14,806 nucleotides of DNA. Origin: Deltaproteobacteria bacterium. GTDB lineage: Bacteria > Desulfobacterota > DSM-4660 > Desulfatiglandales > Desulfatiglandaceae. How positions within the stretch are numbered: position 1 is the stretch's first letter; every line of letters begins with the position of its first letter. The position numbers were made by a program, and so were the translations under genes. Shown in pieces: positions 14,036 through 14,806 of the stretch. Location: positions 1 to 14,806 of the forward strand of contig DUZB01000051.1 of the NCBI GenBank assembly GCA_013349725.1, given 5' to 3'. Under the pieces are notes generated by a model. That model ran no database searches. It was not told where the DNA came from and saw only the letters and a program-made list of their open reading frames with translations.

Positions 14036-14806
14036 CTACTTGATTGTTTCTAATTTCTTCTTCGCAATATCGGCTTCTTTAGATTTGGGATACTGTTTGA
14101 TAAGCTTATTCAGAAGGAGTTTTGCGCTTGTTTTGTCCTTAATTTCGTGGAAAGCGATCGCCTGCCTCAGCATGGAACCGGGAACTTTATTCCCTTTGCC
14201 ATACTTCTTCATGACGTCCTGGTATGCCAAGATAGCCTGTTCAAACTGTCCCAAGGCCATGTAGCACTCCCCAATCCAGAACTGCGCATTATCTGCAAGA
14301 TCGGATTTGGGATATTTGGAAAGGAAATTTTTGAATCCGCCAAGAGCCTCGTCAAATTTCTCTTCCCTGTAGATGGAAAGGTTCAATTCATAAAGCTTCT
14401 GGTCAGGAGGTACGGTCACGACCGGTTCCTGTGCCTTTTCTTCGGGTTTCGAAACGGGTGCGGAATCCTTCTGCGTCTTTTCCTGAGAGGCATGGGAAGA
14501 AGCTTCAATCCCTAAATAGGCGTACAATTCCTTGGTCTTTTTTTCCTCCATGTTCAATCGCCTGTCCATCTCGGTAAGAAACATCTTAAAATCTTCCTGG
14601 CTATTGAGGTCTCGCTCTGAAGAAAGCTGCACAAGGCGGTTGTTTTCATCAAATTGCCCTGAGACCTTCTGCACTTCCGTCATCAGTTTCCCGATTCTTA
14701 CTTCTGTGTCAGCCTGCTGTTCACGAATGGAGGTGAGCTTTGTATCCACTTCATTCTTGAATCTCATATCGGTCATTTCTTTCAGATGGTCAATCTTCTC
14801 ATTCAG
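14036..14806 (-). CDS. CpoB/YbgF-like coiled-coil and TPR protein (5' end outside the window)
   Basis: The frame is open to the right edge, giving 256 residues and lacking its N-terminus and probable signal peptide. The first ~100 residues have long heptad-like runs of charged and hydrophobic residues (coiled coil). A Pro/Glu/Lys linker (PVSKPEEKAQEPVVTVPP) follows. The C-terminal ~110 residues contain three TPR-like units: LYELNLSIYREEKFDEALGG, NAQFWIGECYMALGQFEQAI and MLRQAIAFHEIKDKTSAKLL, each ending in KYPKS- or KYGKG-type turns. This is the layout of CpoB (YbgF), the periplasmic partner of the Tol-Pal system that links outer-membrane constriction to septal peptidoglycan synthesis. The Tol-Pal genes would be expected upstream, outside the window. 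A generic TPR lipoprotein is the alternative. Confidence 0.8.
   Translation of the reverse strand: MNEKIDHLKEMTDMRFKNEVDTKLTSIREQQADTEVRIGKLMTEVQKVSGQFDENNRLVQLSSERDLNSQEDFKMFLTEMDRRLNMEEKKTKELYAYLGIEASSHASQEKTQKDSAPVSKPEEKAQEPVVTVPPDQKLYELNLSIYREEKFDEALGGFKNFLSKYPKSDLADNAQFWIGECYMALGQFEQAILAYQDVMKKYGKGNKVPGSMLRQAIAFHEIKDKTSAKLLLNKLIKQYPKSKEADIAKKKLETIK

Noticed and set aside
14019..14051. 8-bp inverted repeat AGAAACAA / TTGTTTCT between the ClC and CpoB-like genes, considered as a bidirectional terminator
   Set aside because: AT-rich stem with a 17-base loop, partly inside the CpoB-like coding end and without a following T-run on the plus strand; too weak.

Overview
The window reads as chromosomal DNA of a mesophilic Gram-negative bacterium, most likely from the Desulfobacterota (the old Deltaproteobacteria, Syntrophobacterales-like). 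This is an inference from gene content and flavour: a DsbD and a CpoB/YbgF-type protein (Gram-negative envelope), a secreted M43 metalloprotease with a C-terminal sandwich module I associate with this group, a YkgJ-like cysteine-cluster protein, an orphan excisionase-type HTH protein, and short intergenic 7-bp repeat arrays. No rRNA, tRNA or CRISPR array was seen, and no transposase gene.

Layout. (1) Positions 1-851, minus strand: the tail of an accessory, defence-like operon. It holds the last ~58 codons of an AAA-type ATPase, a complete DUF4276 (TOPRIM-like) gene overlapping it by ATGA, and the first 39 codons of an unrecognised third gene 2 bp further on. The ATPase is cut off near 845, exactly where a plus-strand remnant of another gene begins (about 846-1268), so this looks like a recombination scar. 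(2) 1286-2719 minus: malonyl-CoA decarboxylase with a strong Shine-Dalgarno and a well-formed sigma70-type promoter (TTGACA-17-TACGAT). (3) 2953-3210 minus: a small OB-fold-like protein. (4) 3211-3874: a long gene-poor spacer with a heptamer repeat. (5) 3875-5242 plus: an exported M43 zinc metalloprotease, convergent with (6) 5246-6166 minus argF (ornithine carbamoyltransferase) and, upstream of it, a YkgJ-like protein (6255-6980). (7) A divergent pair: dsbD (7246-9030 minus) and a NamZ/DUF1343 protein (9140-10315 plus) sharing a 109-bp promoter region. (8) 10388-10558 minus: a 56-residue excisionase-type HTH protein. (9) 10749-10968: a nested imperfect palindrome of about 220 bp. (10) A plus-strand pair of an exported SNase-like nuclease with a C-terminal Cys/His zinc-type module (11053-11724) and a ClC chloride channel with four CBS domains (11751-14018). 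(11) Convergent to it, the C-terminal part of a CpoB/YbgF-like coiled-coil/TPR protein that runs off the right edge.

Most genes are ordinary housekeeping or envelope genes with little operon structure. The places worth attention are the truncated ATPase/DUF4276/unknown operon with its sharp breakpoint, and the nested palindrome near 10.86 kb, which no coding feature explains. Neither can be shown to be a new system from this window alone.
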